Source: Alectryocaccomicrobium faecavium (GTDB lineage Bacteria; Bacillota; Clostridia; Christensenellales; Aristaeellaceae). From it: a stretch of DNA of 27,685 nt. The notes under the pieces were generated by a model. The model did no database searches and was not told the origin of the DNA. It saw only the letters and a list, made by a program, of their open reading frames with translations. The translations under genes were made by a program, and so were the position numbers. Below are positions 17,101-23,905 of this stretch, in pieces (position 1 is the first letter of the stretch; every line of letters starts with the position of its first letter). The stretch covers positions 1-27,685 of the forward strand of contig DVOT01000213.1 of assembly GCA_018713425.1 (NCBI GenBank). Direction: 5' to 3'.

Positions 17101-17556
17101 CTACGCCTGGGAATACTTGTCGTTGACATACGACAGCAAATCGGCAATCGAAGACAGTGCCTTCTCCTGCTCGCTCGCGTACCGTTCCTCGTCCCACACT
17201 TCCAGATACTGGCCCATTCCCACAAAGCGAATCGCCTTGTTGATGCCCGCAAGCGTGCGCAAGGTGGTGGGAAGCAGCACGCGCCCTTGGGAATCGGTTT
17301 CGCCGCTGAAAATATTGGCCTTGATCAACCGCGCGTAGTTCGTAGCGCGCGCATCCGAGGCGGGAAACGCATCCAGCCACGCGCGCATCGATTCCCACTT
17401 TTCGCGGGTATACAGGGCAATGGCCGAAAAAGCGGTGTTCATGCCGATGTAAAACGAGGGGCCCAGCGCTTCCCGGTATGCCGCCGGAATGGTTACGCGG
17501 CCTTTCTGGTCCATTGTATGTGCCATATTGCCCAAGAATTCGCTTTGCACCAGCAT
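17101..17556 (-). CDS. mraZ: transcriptional regulator MraZ
   Basis: A 151-residue protein with two AbrB/MazE-like swapped-hairpin domains, marked by DQKGRVTIP and DSQGRVLLP. MraZ forms ring-like multimers that bind tandem short repeats in its own promoter and control the dcw operon. The ATG at 17556 is preceded by AAGGGGG on the minus strand. Directly upstream is a run of 10-bp repeats overlapping the promoter (17575-17624), which fits autoregulation. First gene of the cluster, as usual. Confidence 0.95.
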   Translation of the reverse strand: MLVQSEFLGNMAHTMDQKGRVTIPAAYREALGPSFYIGMNTAFSAIALYTREKWESMRAWLDAFPASDARATNYARLIKANIFSGETDSQGRVLLPTTLRTLAGINKAIRFVGMGQYLEVWDEERYASEQEKALSSIADLLSYVNDKYSQA

Positions 17557-17574
17557 CCACCCCCTTCGCGATCC

Positions 17575-17624
17575 ATCTCACCCTTGCTCCCCACATTATA
17601 CCACAATTCCCCACGATTCGCCAC
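17575..17624 (-). promoter_or_regulatory. MraZ operator: five tandem 10-bp GTGG-type repeats
   Basis: Read on the minus strand from 17624, the units are GTGGCGAATC, GTGGGGAATT, GTGGTATAAT, GTGGGGAGCA and a degenerate AGGGTGAGAT. All are exactly 10 bases long and head to tail. MraZ is known from other bacteria to bind direct repeats of a short G-rich core spaced by 10 bases upstream of its own gene. One repeat contains the -10 box, so MraZ binding should block RNA polymerase. Confidence 0.8.
17595..17624 (-). promoter_or_regulatory. dcw cluster promoter (extended -10)
   Basis: TATAAT lies at 17600-17595 on the minus strand, preceded by TGG to give an extended -10. The -35 region at a 17-base spacing (TGGCGA) is poor, as often seen with extended -10 promoters. 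The box is inside the third MraZ-type repeat. Confidence 0.75.
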
Positions 17625-17773
17625 CGTTGCCGAAATATTTCAAAAATTCTTTAAATATGTCTTGGGGAAACATGACCGTTTCGCGCGCCGCTACGACATG
17701 CAGTGGTGAGTCCACCGATATGGCACTATATATTGCGTATGGAAATAAATGCCAATTGTAACATTCTTAAAAG

Positions 17774-17812
17774 ACAAAAAAAGCGCGCGGCCGCCCCAAC
17801 CGGCGCTCCGCG
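17774..17812 (-). terminator. terminator after the metallophosphoesterase gene
   Basis: On the minus strand CGCGG (17812-17808) pairs with CCGCG (17790-17786), with a further GC-rich inner stem. A seven-T run (17781-17775) follows. It lies about 75 bases after the metallophosphoesterase stop and separates that unit from the mraZ promoter. The rest of the 17625-17885 gap is AT-rich with no gene seen. Confidence 0.7.
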
Positions 17813-17885
17813 TCGCAAAGTTTTTATGATATGTTCGATTATAATCGCGCAAAAAATGCCACTTCGATCTTTTTCGAAAAAAAGC

Positions 17886-18578
17886 CTACGCGCCTTCTTC
17901 TCCCAGCAGCCGCAGGGTAAAGCCCAGCGCGTCGCAGGACACCAAATGATATTGCACGCCGCCCCATTCGCCCTCAAAGGCATAGCGGATGGCCGCGCCA
18001 TGCAAATGCCCATAGGCCACGCACTTCGCGCCATAGCGCGAGAGCATGGCCGTAACGTCGTTCTCCCGATCTTCCAGGGAAAGCGGCGGATAGTGCGTCA
18101 TCACATACAGCGGCGCGGCCGCATCCAACGCGCGCGCCGCTTTGAGCGACATTTCCAGGCGCATTTTTTCCCGCTGGCGAATCTTTTCATCCGCCGCTTC
18201 GCCAGAAAGGCTGGTCCAGCCGCGCGAGCCCGCGAACAACGCGCCACCCAGGAAAACCGCGTCGTTCTGGATGGCAAACATGCCCGGCGCAAGCGCGTCG
18301 CGCACGCGGCTGATGGAACTCCACCAATAATCGTGGTTGCCGCGCAACAGCAGCTTGCGGCCCGGCAGCGCGCCAATGGCGTCCAAATCCTCCCGCGCCT
18401 CTTCCAGCGTCATTGCCCAACTCAAATCTCCCGGCAGCAGCACCACGTCTTCCACCGCTACCCGCGCGCGCCAATCCTGCGCAATCCGCTCAAAATGCCG
18501 TTCCCAATGCGCGCCAAAAATATCCATCGGCTTTTTCTGGGCCGGTAGATGCAAATCGGCTATGGCAAAGATCTTCAA
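17886..18578 (-). CDS. calcineurin-like metallophosphoesterase
   Basis: A 230-residue cytoplasmic phosphoesterase with the full two-metal motif set: DLH (residues 8-10), GDLSW (from 50), GNHDYWW (from 80), a THYPP segment and GHLHG. These coordinate two divalent metals and the scissile phosphate. The compact form without extra domains matches a conserved clostridial family of unknown substrate. The start is TTG at 18578, overlapping the stop of the upstream gene as TTGA, with a G-rich stretch seven bases before it, so translation is probably coupled to the zinc-ribbon gene. A terminator follows. Confidence 0.92.
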   Translation of the reverse strand: MKIFAIADLHLPAQKKPMDIFGAHWERHFERIAQDWRARVAVEDVVLLPGDLSWAMTLEEAREDLDAIGALPGRKLLLRGNHDYWWSSISRVRDALAPGMFAIQNDAVFLGGALFAGSRGWTSLSGEAADEKIRQREKMRLEMSLKAARALDAAAPLYVMTHYPPLSLEDRENDVTAMLSRYGAKCVAYGHLHGAAIRYAFEGEWGGVQYHLVSCDALGFTLRLLGEEGA

Positions 18579-18970
18579 TCTTCGCCCCCGTCCTCGCCGT
18601 CTTCCTCTTCTTCCTCTGCCTCGGCTTCTTCCTTATCCTCTTCGTCCAGGAAATCCGGCAGTTCGTCGCCCAGATCGTCGCCCAAATCCAACTCAATTTC
18701 GTCCATCGTAGCGACGGAATCCATTTGCAGCGAAGGCTCAATTTCGTCCTCCGGCATGGACACCACGGGCGTGCGGCGCGCCAGCTCTTTGCGGCAGAAA
18801 GCGCACAACTCGCTGCCCGGCATGGCCGGATGCTCGCCGCATTCCGAGCACATTTCGACGATCTCGTCCGGTTCGTCTTCCATGTGCACGCTCTTGCGGC
18901 ACACAGAGCAAATCTTTTCGCCATCCATCAGATAGTTGATTTCACAGCGTGGACATTTCTTCGGCATCAT
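18575..18970 (-). CDS. zinc-ribbon protein with acidic C-terminal tail
   Basis: A 131-residue protein. Four CxxC knuckles (CPRC, CSVC, CSEC, CAFC) in the first 70 residues should form two treble-clef or ribbon zinc sites. The last 60 residues are strongly acidic, ending in an almost unbroken Glu/Asp run. The acidic tail suggests an interaction with a basic partner or mimicry of nucleic acid, but no function is known. The ATG at 18970 (MMPKKCPRC) is chosen because GGAGG lies eight bases upstream; an ATG five codons earlier overlaps that site. It is coupled to the metallophosphoesterase by a TTGA overlap. Confidence 0.8.
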   Translation of the reverse strand: MMPKKCPRCEINYLMDGEKICSVCRKSVHMEDEPDEIVEMCSECGEHPAMPGSELCAFCRKELARRTPVVSMPEDEIEPSLQMDSVATMDEIELDLGDDLGDELPDFLDEEDKEEAEAEEEEEDGEDGGED

Positions 18971-19035
18971 ATTGCATTCCTCCATCGATGTTCGATTGTG
19001 TCAGAGATTTCCATGGCAATTCAGTCCCAATTCTA

Positions 19036-19064
19036 TTGCAATTTTGCTTCGTTACTATTACAAT
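19036..19064 (+). promoter_or_regulatory. promoter of the CAP-domain gene
   Basis: TTGCAA (19036-19041) and TACAAT (19059-19064) are separated by 17 bases in an AT-rich stretch about 50 bases upstream of the start codon. Confidence 0.65.
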
Positions 19065-19115
19065 TCTACTCGTGACGCGCCACTTCCGTATTTTACAACG
19101 AAAGGAGCCAAACCC

Positions 19116-19592
19116 ATGAAACCACTCAAACGGTTTCTCTGCCTCCTAGCAACCATGCTGGCGATCTGCCCCGCACACTGCCAGGCAATGACAAATTATA
19201 GCGCAGCTATGCTCAATGCGCAAGAGGCTGAAATGATTAATTTCGTGCGAGAGGATCGAGCCAAATATGGCCTATCCCTTCCAACAATCGACGCGCAATT
19301 ATGTGAAATCGCGCGCATCAAGGCTAACGATATGTTAAATAGCGGATATTTTTCTCACAATTCTCCTACATACGGAGATATTCGCTCCATGCTCACCCAC
19401 TTCGGCGTGGACTTTAACGGCGCCAGCGAGAACATCGCGCGCAGCCGCACGGTGGAGCACGCGGAGGCCGCGTTCCTCTCCTCCAGCAGCCACCGCATCA
19501 CGCTGATGGGCCGCCAGTGGACCCGCATGGGCGTGGGCGTGGCCACCACGCCGGAAGGATTTGTGTACGTGGTGCAGATTTTTGTGAGATAG
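19116..19592 (+). CDS. secreted CAP-domain (SCP/YkwD-like) protein
   Basis: A 158-residue protein with a signal peptide (KPLKRF, a hydrophobic run, then a likely cleavage after about residue 24) and one CAP domain. CAP marks are EAEMINFVREDRAKYGL, the YFSHNSP His segment, SENIARS (Glu) and SSSSHRITLM. These cavity His and Glu residues are typical of the bacterial YkwD group. The role of such proteins is not settled; some bind the wall or affect sporulation. ATG at 19116 follows AAAGGAG. The first half of the gene is visibly AT-richer, with codons such as TTA, AAT and ATT, than the second half and the neighbours. It is convergent with the TraX-like gene. Confidence 0.88.
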   Translation: MKPLKRFLCLLATMLAICPAHCQAMTNYSAAMLNAQEAEMINFVREDRAKYGLSLPTIDAQLCEIARIKANDMLNSGYFSHNSPTYGDIRSMLTHFGVDFNGASENIARSRTVEHAEAAFLSSSSHRITLMGRQWTRMGVGVATTPEGFVYVVQIFVR

Positions 19593-19611
19593 TCCTCCAC
19601 GCAAACGCAAA

Positions 19612-19659
19612 ATTTCCCAGCGGCCAGGGCGCACAAACCGCGCCCAGCCGCCGGGAAAT
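19612..19659. terminator. large hairpin between convergent genes (bidirectional terminator)
   Basis: ATTTCCC (19612-19618) pairs with GGGAAAT (19653-19659), and inside it GCGGC and GGGCGC pair with GCCGC and GCGCCC. The result is a long, GC-rich hairpin with A/T flanks on both sides. It sits between the CAP gene and the convergent TraX-like gene and can end transcription from either side. Confidence 0.7.
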
Positions 19660-19662
19660 CGC

Positions 19663-20451
19663 TTATACCAATAGTTTCATCCCCCACACCAGTAACAAGT
19701 GCGCTGGATAGAACAAATAGAATACCCACTTGGGCAGCCGCAAATTGGTTTTCGTGGGGATATACACAAAGGGTAGGGCAAAGATCGCAAACATCTGAAT
19801 GCCAAAGCGCACCCCCATCACCGAATACCCCGCGCCCGAAAGCCCCCACCAGACCATAAACGCCGTTACAATGGGCATGGAAAGAATGGGGCGAGAAGCC
19901 AACAGGTAAAACAGCAGCATCAGCACAATGCCGCGCCAGCCATAATCCAAAATGCCATGGGTGTAATAGAGGAACACGCCCACGCACGCCGTGATCACAA
20001 ACTGCCGGTCGCGAATCGACCAGATCAGAATCATCCCCACCAATAGAGAAAGCAAGATGCTCGGGTCGCGAAAGCTTTCGAGATAAAATGTGAATGCCGC
20101 GCGCACCGGATGCTCGGCAAACGAAACGGAATACATGGCCGAATTGGTATGGTTCATCACCACCACATAGATGGGCTGCGAAACCAGCATCAGCAGCGCC
20201 ACGCGCACGACATAGCGCAACATGTTCTTGGTGAACGCGCAACCCACCGCCAGGCAATAGGCATACAACGGAAATGCGATGCGCCCAATGATGCGCATCG
20301 CCCGGTATTGTGGAAACACCACCGCGCCCAGATGATCCACCAACATGCAAATCATGGCGATCAGCTTGAGCAGGCCCGTGTCCTTATTGGTATTCACGGT
20401 GCGCGGCGGAAACAGCCAGTCCAGTAGACCGCGCGCGGCTTTTGCTGCCAT
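19663..20451 (-). CDS. TraX-family membrane protein
   Basis: A 262-residue protein with about seven to eight membrane helices. The N-terminal LKLIAMICMLVDHLGAVVF and the following RIIGRIAFPLYAYCLAVG are the conserved start of the TraX family. In the F plasmid TraX acetylates pilin, and chromosomal Firmicutes relatives are probably acyltransferases of unknown target. ATG at 20451 has GGAGG seven bases upstream, and that site overlaps the end of ricT, whose stop is two bases before this start. It is therefore the last gene of the darA-holB-ricT unit. No conjugation genes are nearby, so the plasmid role does not apply. Confidence 0.85.
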   Translation of the reverse strand: MAAKAARGLLDWLFPPRTVNTNKDTGLLKLIAMICMLVDHLGAVVFPQYRAMRIIGRIAFPLYAYCLAVGCAFTKNMLRYVVRVALLMLVSQPIYVVVMNHTNSAMYSVSFAEHPVRAAFTFYLESFRDPSILLSLLVGMILIWSIRDRQFVITACVGVFLYYTHGILDYGWRGIVLMLLFYLLASRPILSMPIVTAFMVWWGLSGAGYSVMGVRFGIQMFAIFALPFVYIPTKTNLRLPKWVFYLFYPAHLLLVWGMKLLV

Positions 20452-20453
20452 GG

Positions 20454-21473
20454 CTATTCCTCCGAATCCACAGCCCCGGCATTCTGGCGGTTGCGCTCGC
20501 GTTCCCGCTCAATGAACTGGTCCGTGCTCAAATTCTTGGGCGCTTTCTGGCGCGGATAGCGCTTTCTAGCGACTTTGGGCGGTTCTTCCGCCGCTTCCTT
20601 GGCCTTTTCCTTTTGGGGAGCGCTTTCCGGCTTTTTGGGTTCGGGACGGGAAAACGCTTTGCCCTCCACCCGCTTGACATCGTCGATGGGGTATTCGCGC
20701 ACGTCAAACGTATCGTCCGAAAGGCGCAGTTTCACTTTCACCCGTTCGCGCAGCACATTGATTTCCACGATGTTGCCCACCCCATCCGGCGTGAGCACTT
20801 CCTTGCCCACCTTGGGCAATTTTTTGAGGGTTTCCTCATAATAGTCCTGTTCGTATTTCAGGCAGCACATCAACCGGCCACATTGCCCGGAAATCTTGGT
20901 GGGATTGAGGGATAGATTCTGCTCCTTGGCCATCTTGATGGACACCGGCTGAAAATCGCCCAAAAACGTGCCGCAGCAAATGGGCCGCCCGCAAGAGCCC
21001 AGCCCGCCCAGCATTTTCGCCTCGTCCCGCACGCCGATTTGCCGCAGTTCAATCCGCGTTTTCAAAACGGCTGCCAGATCCTTCACCAACTCGCGGAAAT
21101 CCACCCGGCCATTGGCCGTGAAATAGAAGATCACCTTGCTATTATCAAAAGTGTACTCCACGCTGATGAGCTTCATTTCCAGCTTGCGCGCGGCGATTTT
21201 TTCCAGGCACAGATCGAACGCCATCTTTTCATTCTTGGCGTTGGCCTCGGCGCGGCGCAGGTCATCCTCCGTCGCTAGGCGCAAAACATTTTTCAGCGGC
21301 GCGACGATCGCCTCGTCCGGCACTTCGCGGGCGCTGGTGATCACCTCGCCCAGCTCGATGCCGCGCACCGTTTCCACAATCACATGGTCGCCCGGATTGG
21401 CCCATATGCCCGCCGGGTCAAAATAATAGAGCTTTCCCGCTTTTTGAAAGCGGACCGCGATAACCGTTGCCAT
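20454..21473 (-). CDS. ricT: RicT/YaaT (PSP1 domain) iron-sulfur protein
   Basis: A 339-residue PSP1-domain protein. The central region carries CGRPICCGTF and SGQCGRLMCCLKYE, the Cys-rich motifs that in Bacillus RicT help bind [4Fe-4S] clusters in the RicA-RicF-RicT complex, which affects RNase Y-dependent mRNA maturation. The C-terminal 80 residues form a charged Lys/Glu/Pro-rich tail. The neighbourhood (darA, holB) is the same as yaaQ-yaaR-holB-yaaT of Bacillus, without yaaR. The ATG at 21473 has no adjacent Shine-Dalgarno site. A good AAAGGAG lies 32 bases upstream, with a hairpin in between (see the regulatory entry). Confidence 0.93.
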   Translation of the reverse strand: MATVIAVRFQKAGKLYYFDPAGIWANPGDHVIVETVRGIELGEVITSAREVPDEAIVAPLKNVLRLATEDDLRRAEANAKNEKMAFDLCLEKIAARKLEMKLISVEYTFDNSKVIFYFTANGRVDFRELVKDLAAVLKTRIELRQIGVRDEAKMLGGLGSCGRPICCGTFLGDFQPVSIKMAKEQNLSLNPTKISGQCGRLMCCLKYEQDYYEETLKKLPKVGKEVLTPDGVGNIVEINVLRERVKVKLRLSDDTFDVREYPIDDVKRVEGKAFSRPEPKKPESAPQKEKAKEAAEEPPKVARKRYPRQKAPKNLSTDQFIERERERNRQNAGAVDSEE

Positions 21474-21512
21474 CCAATTCAGCGCACCCGCTTCTCAGGC
21501 GCGCGCTCCTTT
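21474..21512 (-). promoter_or_regulatory. Shine-Dalgarno site separated from the ricT start by a hairpin
   Basis: On the minus strand AAAGGAG occupies 21512-21506. GCGCGCC (21504-21498) then pairs with GGTGCGC (21488-21482) around a nine-base loop, with one G-U pair, and the ATG follows at 21473. With the hairpin folded, the remaining spacing is nine bases, the normal distance. Folding of the leader may thus be needed for ricT translation. Confidence 0.45.
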
Positions 21513-21531
21513 CCCGTTTGCCAGTTTTCTT

Positions 21532-22422
21532 CTATGCCTTCAAATTCCCCGCCGCTGCGAAGAGCATCAGTTCCATCGCGTGCTGGCGGGAAACGTTGCT
21601 TGCCAATTTCATGCGCGCGTCCGCCACGGCGCCCAGCAGGCGGCCGCCATCCAAGACGCCCTCCTTTAAGAGCCGCGCGCGCGCCCAGCCCTCCACCAAT
21701 TCCAGCGTGCGCTCCGCATCGCGCTTTTCATCGCAGAGGCTCAACGCGGCGGCGGGAATATCGCTCGCCGCGCACACGCCGTCCAGCGCCGCGTTCACCG
21801 CGCGCACATCGTTCATATAGGCCTCATCCGAAGCGATTTGCAGCGCGCGCCCCACGCTGCCCTGCGCAGCCCGCGCCAGCAGAGGCGCCTGTTGCGGGTC
21901 GACTCCTCGCTCCCGCAACACCTGCGCGCAGTCTTCCTCCTCCAGCGGGTGTACGTGGTGCACCGCGCAGCGAGAGACAATGGTGGAAAGCAGCGCGCTC
22001 ATCCGCTCCACAATCAGAAAAAACACCGCGTATTCCGGCGGTTCTTCCAGTGTTTTCAAAAGCGCGTTTTGCGCCTGCGCCGTAAGGTGGTCGGCCGCCT
22101 CGATCACCACTGTCATTCGCCCGCCGTCGAACGGCCGCACGGAAACCTTTTCGATCAAATCGCGAATGGTTTCCACCTTCACGCTCTTTTCCGGCAAAAG
22201 GCGCAGCGAATTCACCGCGTTGCCGTGCGCATAGCGCAGGCAATTGGCGCACAGTCCGCAAGGCGGATGCTCCCCCGTGCAATTCAGCGCACGGCAAAGC
22301 CCGTCCACCAGCGTTTTCTTGCCGCAGCCGAACGGTCCTTCAAATATATGGGCATGGGGAAAGCGCCCGGTGCGAACCGAGCGCAACAACTGTTCCTCCA
22401 GCGTTTCCAGACCTTTGAGCAT
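21532..22422 (-). CDS. holB: DNA polymerase III delta' subunit
   Basis: A 296-residue AAA+ protein of the clamp loader that helps place the sliding clamp on DNA. Walker A-like GPFGCGKKT is at residues 29-37, a zinc knuckle CGLCANC follows, and LLKTLEEPPEYAVFFL is the conserved sensor region shared with DnaX. Length is normal for Firmicutes. The ATG at 22422 directly follows the darA stop (TAAATG), with no separate ribosome-binding site, so translation is probably coupled. It is followed by a 58-base gap before ricT. Confidence 0.94.
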   Translation of the reverse strand: MLKGLETLEEQLLRSVRTGRFPHAHIFEGPFGCGKKTLVDGLCRALNCTGEHPPCGLCANCLRYAHGNAVNSLRLLPEKSVKVETIRDLIEKVSVRPFDGGRMTVVIEAADHLTAQAQNALLKTLEEPPEYAVFFLIVERMSALLSTIVSRCAVHHVHPLEEEDCAQVLRERGVDPQQAPLLARAAQGSVGRALQIASDEAYMNDVRAVNAALDGVCAASDIPAAALSLCDEKRDAERTLELVEGWARARLLKEGVLDGGRLLGAVADARMKLASNVSRQHAMELMLFAAAGNLKA

Positions 22423-22752
22423 TTACAGCTTGATGAACTGATCGACGCTGAGCACAAAAATCGTGGCCCCGCCAACCATAACCTCAATGGGATACGGCAT
22501 ATGCACGCCCGTGGCCCCGCCAACCGGCGAAGGCGACGTGGCGATCTGCTTGCGGCTCTTGCAGGTCTTTTCGATCACGGCCATGGCGCCATCGAACTTG
22601 GTGTCGTCCACGCCCACCAGCAGCGTCGTGTTGCCCGACCGTAGGAAGCCGCCCGTCGTCGCCAGCTTGGTAACGCCATACCCTTCGTTCATCAGTGAGC
22701 TAACCAGGCGGGACGAATCCTCGTCCTGAACGATTGCGATAATCAGCTTCAT
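22423..22752 (-). CDS. darA: cyclic-di-AMP receptor DarA/PstA (PII-like)
   Basis: A 109-residue PII-like signal protein with MKLIIAIVQDEDSSRLV at the start and TTGGFLRSGNTTLLVGVDD, the loop that marks the DarA family, in the middle. It binds cyclic di-AMP as a trimer; its downstream target is unknown. ATG at 22752 is chosen because GAGGGAG lies eight bases upstream; the open frame runs further back without a site. It is the first gene of darA-holB-ricT-traX and has a near-consensus promoter. Confidence 0.95.
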   Translation of the reverse strand: MKLIIAIVQDEDSSRLVSSLMNEGYGVTKLATTGGFLRSGNTTLLVGVDDTKFDGAMAVIEKTCKSRKQIATSPSPVGGATGVHMPYPIEVMVGGATIFVLSVDQFIKL

Positions 22753-22779
22753 GCAGGTCACTCCCTCTCCTTTTTTTCT

Positions 22780-22808
22780 ATTATACACGATTTTTGCGCA
22801 GATTGCAA
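22780..22808 (-). promoter_or_regulatory. promoter of the darA-holB-ricT-traX unit
   Basis: On the minus strand TTGCAA (22808-22803) and TATAAT (22785-22780) are separated by 17 bases. The transcript would begin about 20 bases before the darA start. The birA operator lies about 30 bases further upstream, pointing the other way. Confidence 0.8.
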
Positions 22809-22839
22809 GCAAATTCCTCACGGCGCGCGCGGTTTCCGA

Positions 22840-22872
22840 TTGTCAACTCATTTTATTTTTTCTAGTTGACAA
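22840..22872 (+). promoter_or_regulatory. BirA (biotin repressor) operator
   Basis: TTGTCAAC (22840-22847) and GTTGACAA (22865-22872) form a perfect 8-base inverted repeat with a 17-base AT-rich spacer. The known BirA site has half-sites of the type TTGTNAAC with a similar spacing. The right half overlaps the -35 box of the birA promoter, so biotinyl-AMP-bound BirA should repress its own operon. Confidence 0.85.
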
Positions 22873-22894
22873 TTATGGTGAAATCTGTTATCCT
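22866..22894 (+). promoter_or_regulatory. promoter of the biotin operon
   Basis: TTGACA (22866-22871) and TATCCT (22889-22894) are separated by 17 bases. The -35 box is part of the right half of the BirA operator. Confidence 0.75.
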
Positions 22895-22919
22895 ATTCAC
22901 GCATGGGGAGGTGCGAATC

Positions 22920-23894
22920 TTGCGTACAAAAGAAATATTGCTGTCGCTTCTGAAAGCGGGAAACGGAGCCTATATATCCGGCGAGGAACTCGCACAGCGG
23001 CTTTCCCTATCCCGGGCAAGCGTATGGAAGGCCGTGAGCGCCCTGCGCAAGGATGGATACGAGATAGACGCCGCCACGAACAAAGGCTACCGGCTCTCTC
23101 CGCAAAACGATGTTCTTTCCACACAAGGCGTGCGAAATTATCTGTCGCCCGCCCTCCAGGGAATGGCCATAGAAGTGTTGCCCGTTGCCAGCTCTACCAA
23201 CACCATTTTGCGCCAAAGAGCCCTCGGGGCCGCCAGGAGCGAAAACGTGCTCATCGCCGCTAGTCAAACAGAAGGGCGTGGCCGGCGCGGGCGCAGCTTC
23301 TTTTCTCCGGCGGATACTGGCGTATACATGAGCCTTTTACTGCAGCCGGAACACTACACTGCGGGGCAGGCGGAAAAGTTAACCGCCATGGCGGCCTTGG
23401 CGGCATGCGAGGCCATTGAGGCCGTTTCGCAAAAAAGCGCCGCCATCAAATGGGTCAACGATATTTATATAGCGGGCAAAAAAGTCTGCGGCATTCTCAC
23501 GGAAGCCTCTTTTGACCTGGAGAGCGGCCTAGTGGATTCCATCGTGCTGGGCATCGGCTTCAACGCCTATCTTCCACGCGAGGGCTTTCCGCCAGGCATC
23601 GCACACACCGCTGGCGCCATCTTCGAAGCCGCGCAGCCCGATGGCAAAAACCGCCTGGCTGCCGCTTTTTTGAACCACTTCTGGGATGCCTACAGCCAGG
23701 GAACGCCCAGCGATTTCGCGGCGCGCTACCGGAGGCGCAATCTCGCCATTGGTCGTGAAGTGCAGGTGCTGTCCCCCATGGGTGCAAAAACGGCTTTCGC
23801 GCTGGATGTGGATGACGATTGCCACCTGCTCGTCCGCTATCAGGATGGTTCCACTGCTCAACTGGCCAGCGGCGAAATTTCCTTGCAACTTTAG
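22920..23894 (+). CDS. birA: biotin protein ligase and biotin-operon repressor BirA
   Basis: A 324-residue bifunctional protein. An N-terminal winged helix (about residues 1-62) precedes the ligase domain with GRGRRGR at 119-125, the biotinyl-AMP loop, and KWVNDI at 177-182, and then a C-terminal SH3-like domain. It attaches biotin to carboxylase carriers and, when charged, represses transcription. The TTG at 22920 is chosen because GGGGAGG sits eight bases upstream; the longer open frame to 22866 begins within the promoter and cannot be translated. It is the first gene of the operon, with the operator just upstream. Confidence 0.95.
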   Translation: MRTKEILLSLLKAGNGAYISGEELAQRLSLSRASVWKAVSALRKDGYEIDAATNKGYRLSPQNDVLSTQGVRNYLSPALQGMAIEVLPVASSTNTILRQRALGAARSENVLIAASQTEGRGRRGRSFFSPADTGVYMSLLLQPEHYTAGQAEKLTAMAALAACEAIEAVSQKSAAIKWVNDIYIAGKKVCGILTEASFDLESGLVDSIVLGIGFNAYLPREGFPPGIAHTAGAIFEAAQPDGKNRLAAAFLNHFWDAYSQGTPSDFAARYRRRNLAIGREVQVLSPMGAKTAFALDVDDDCHLLVRYQDGSTAQLASGEISLQL

Positions 23895-23905
23895 GTGGTG
23901 ATCCC

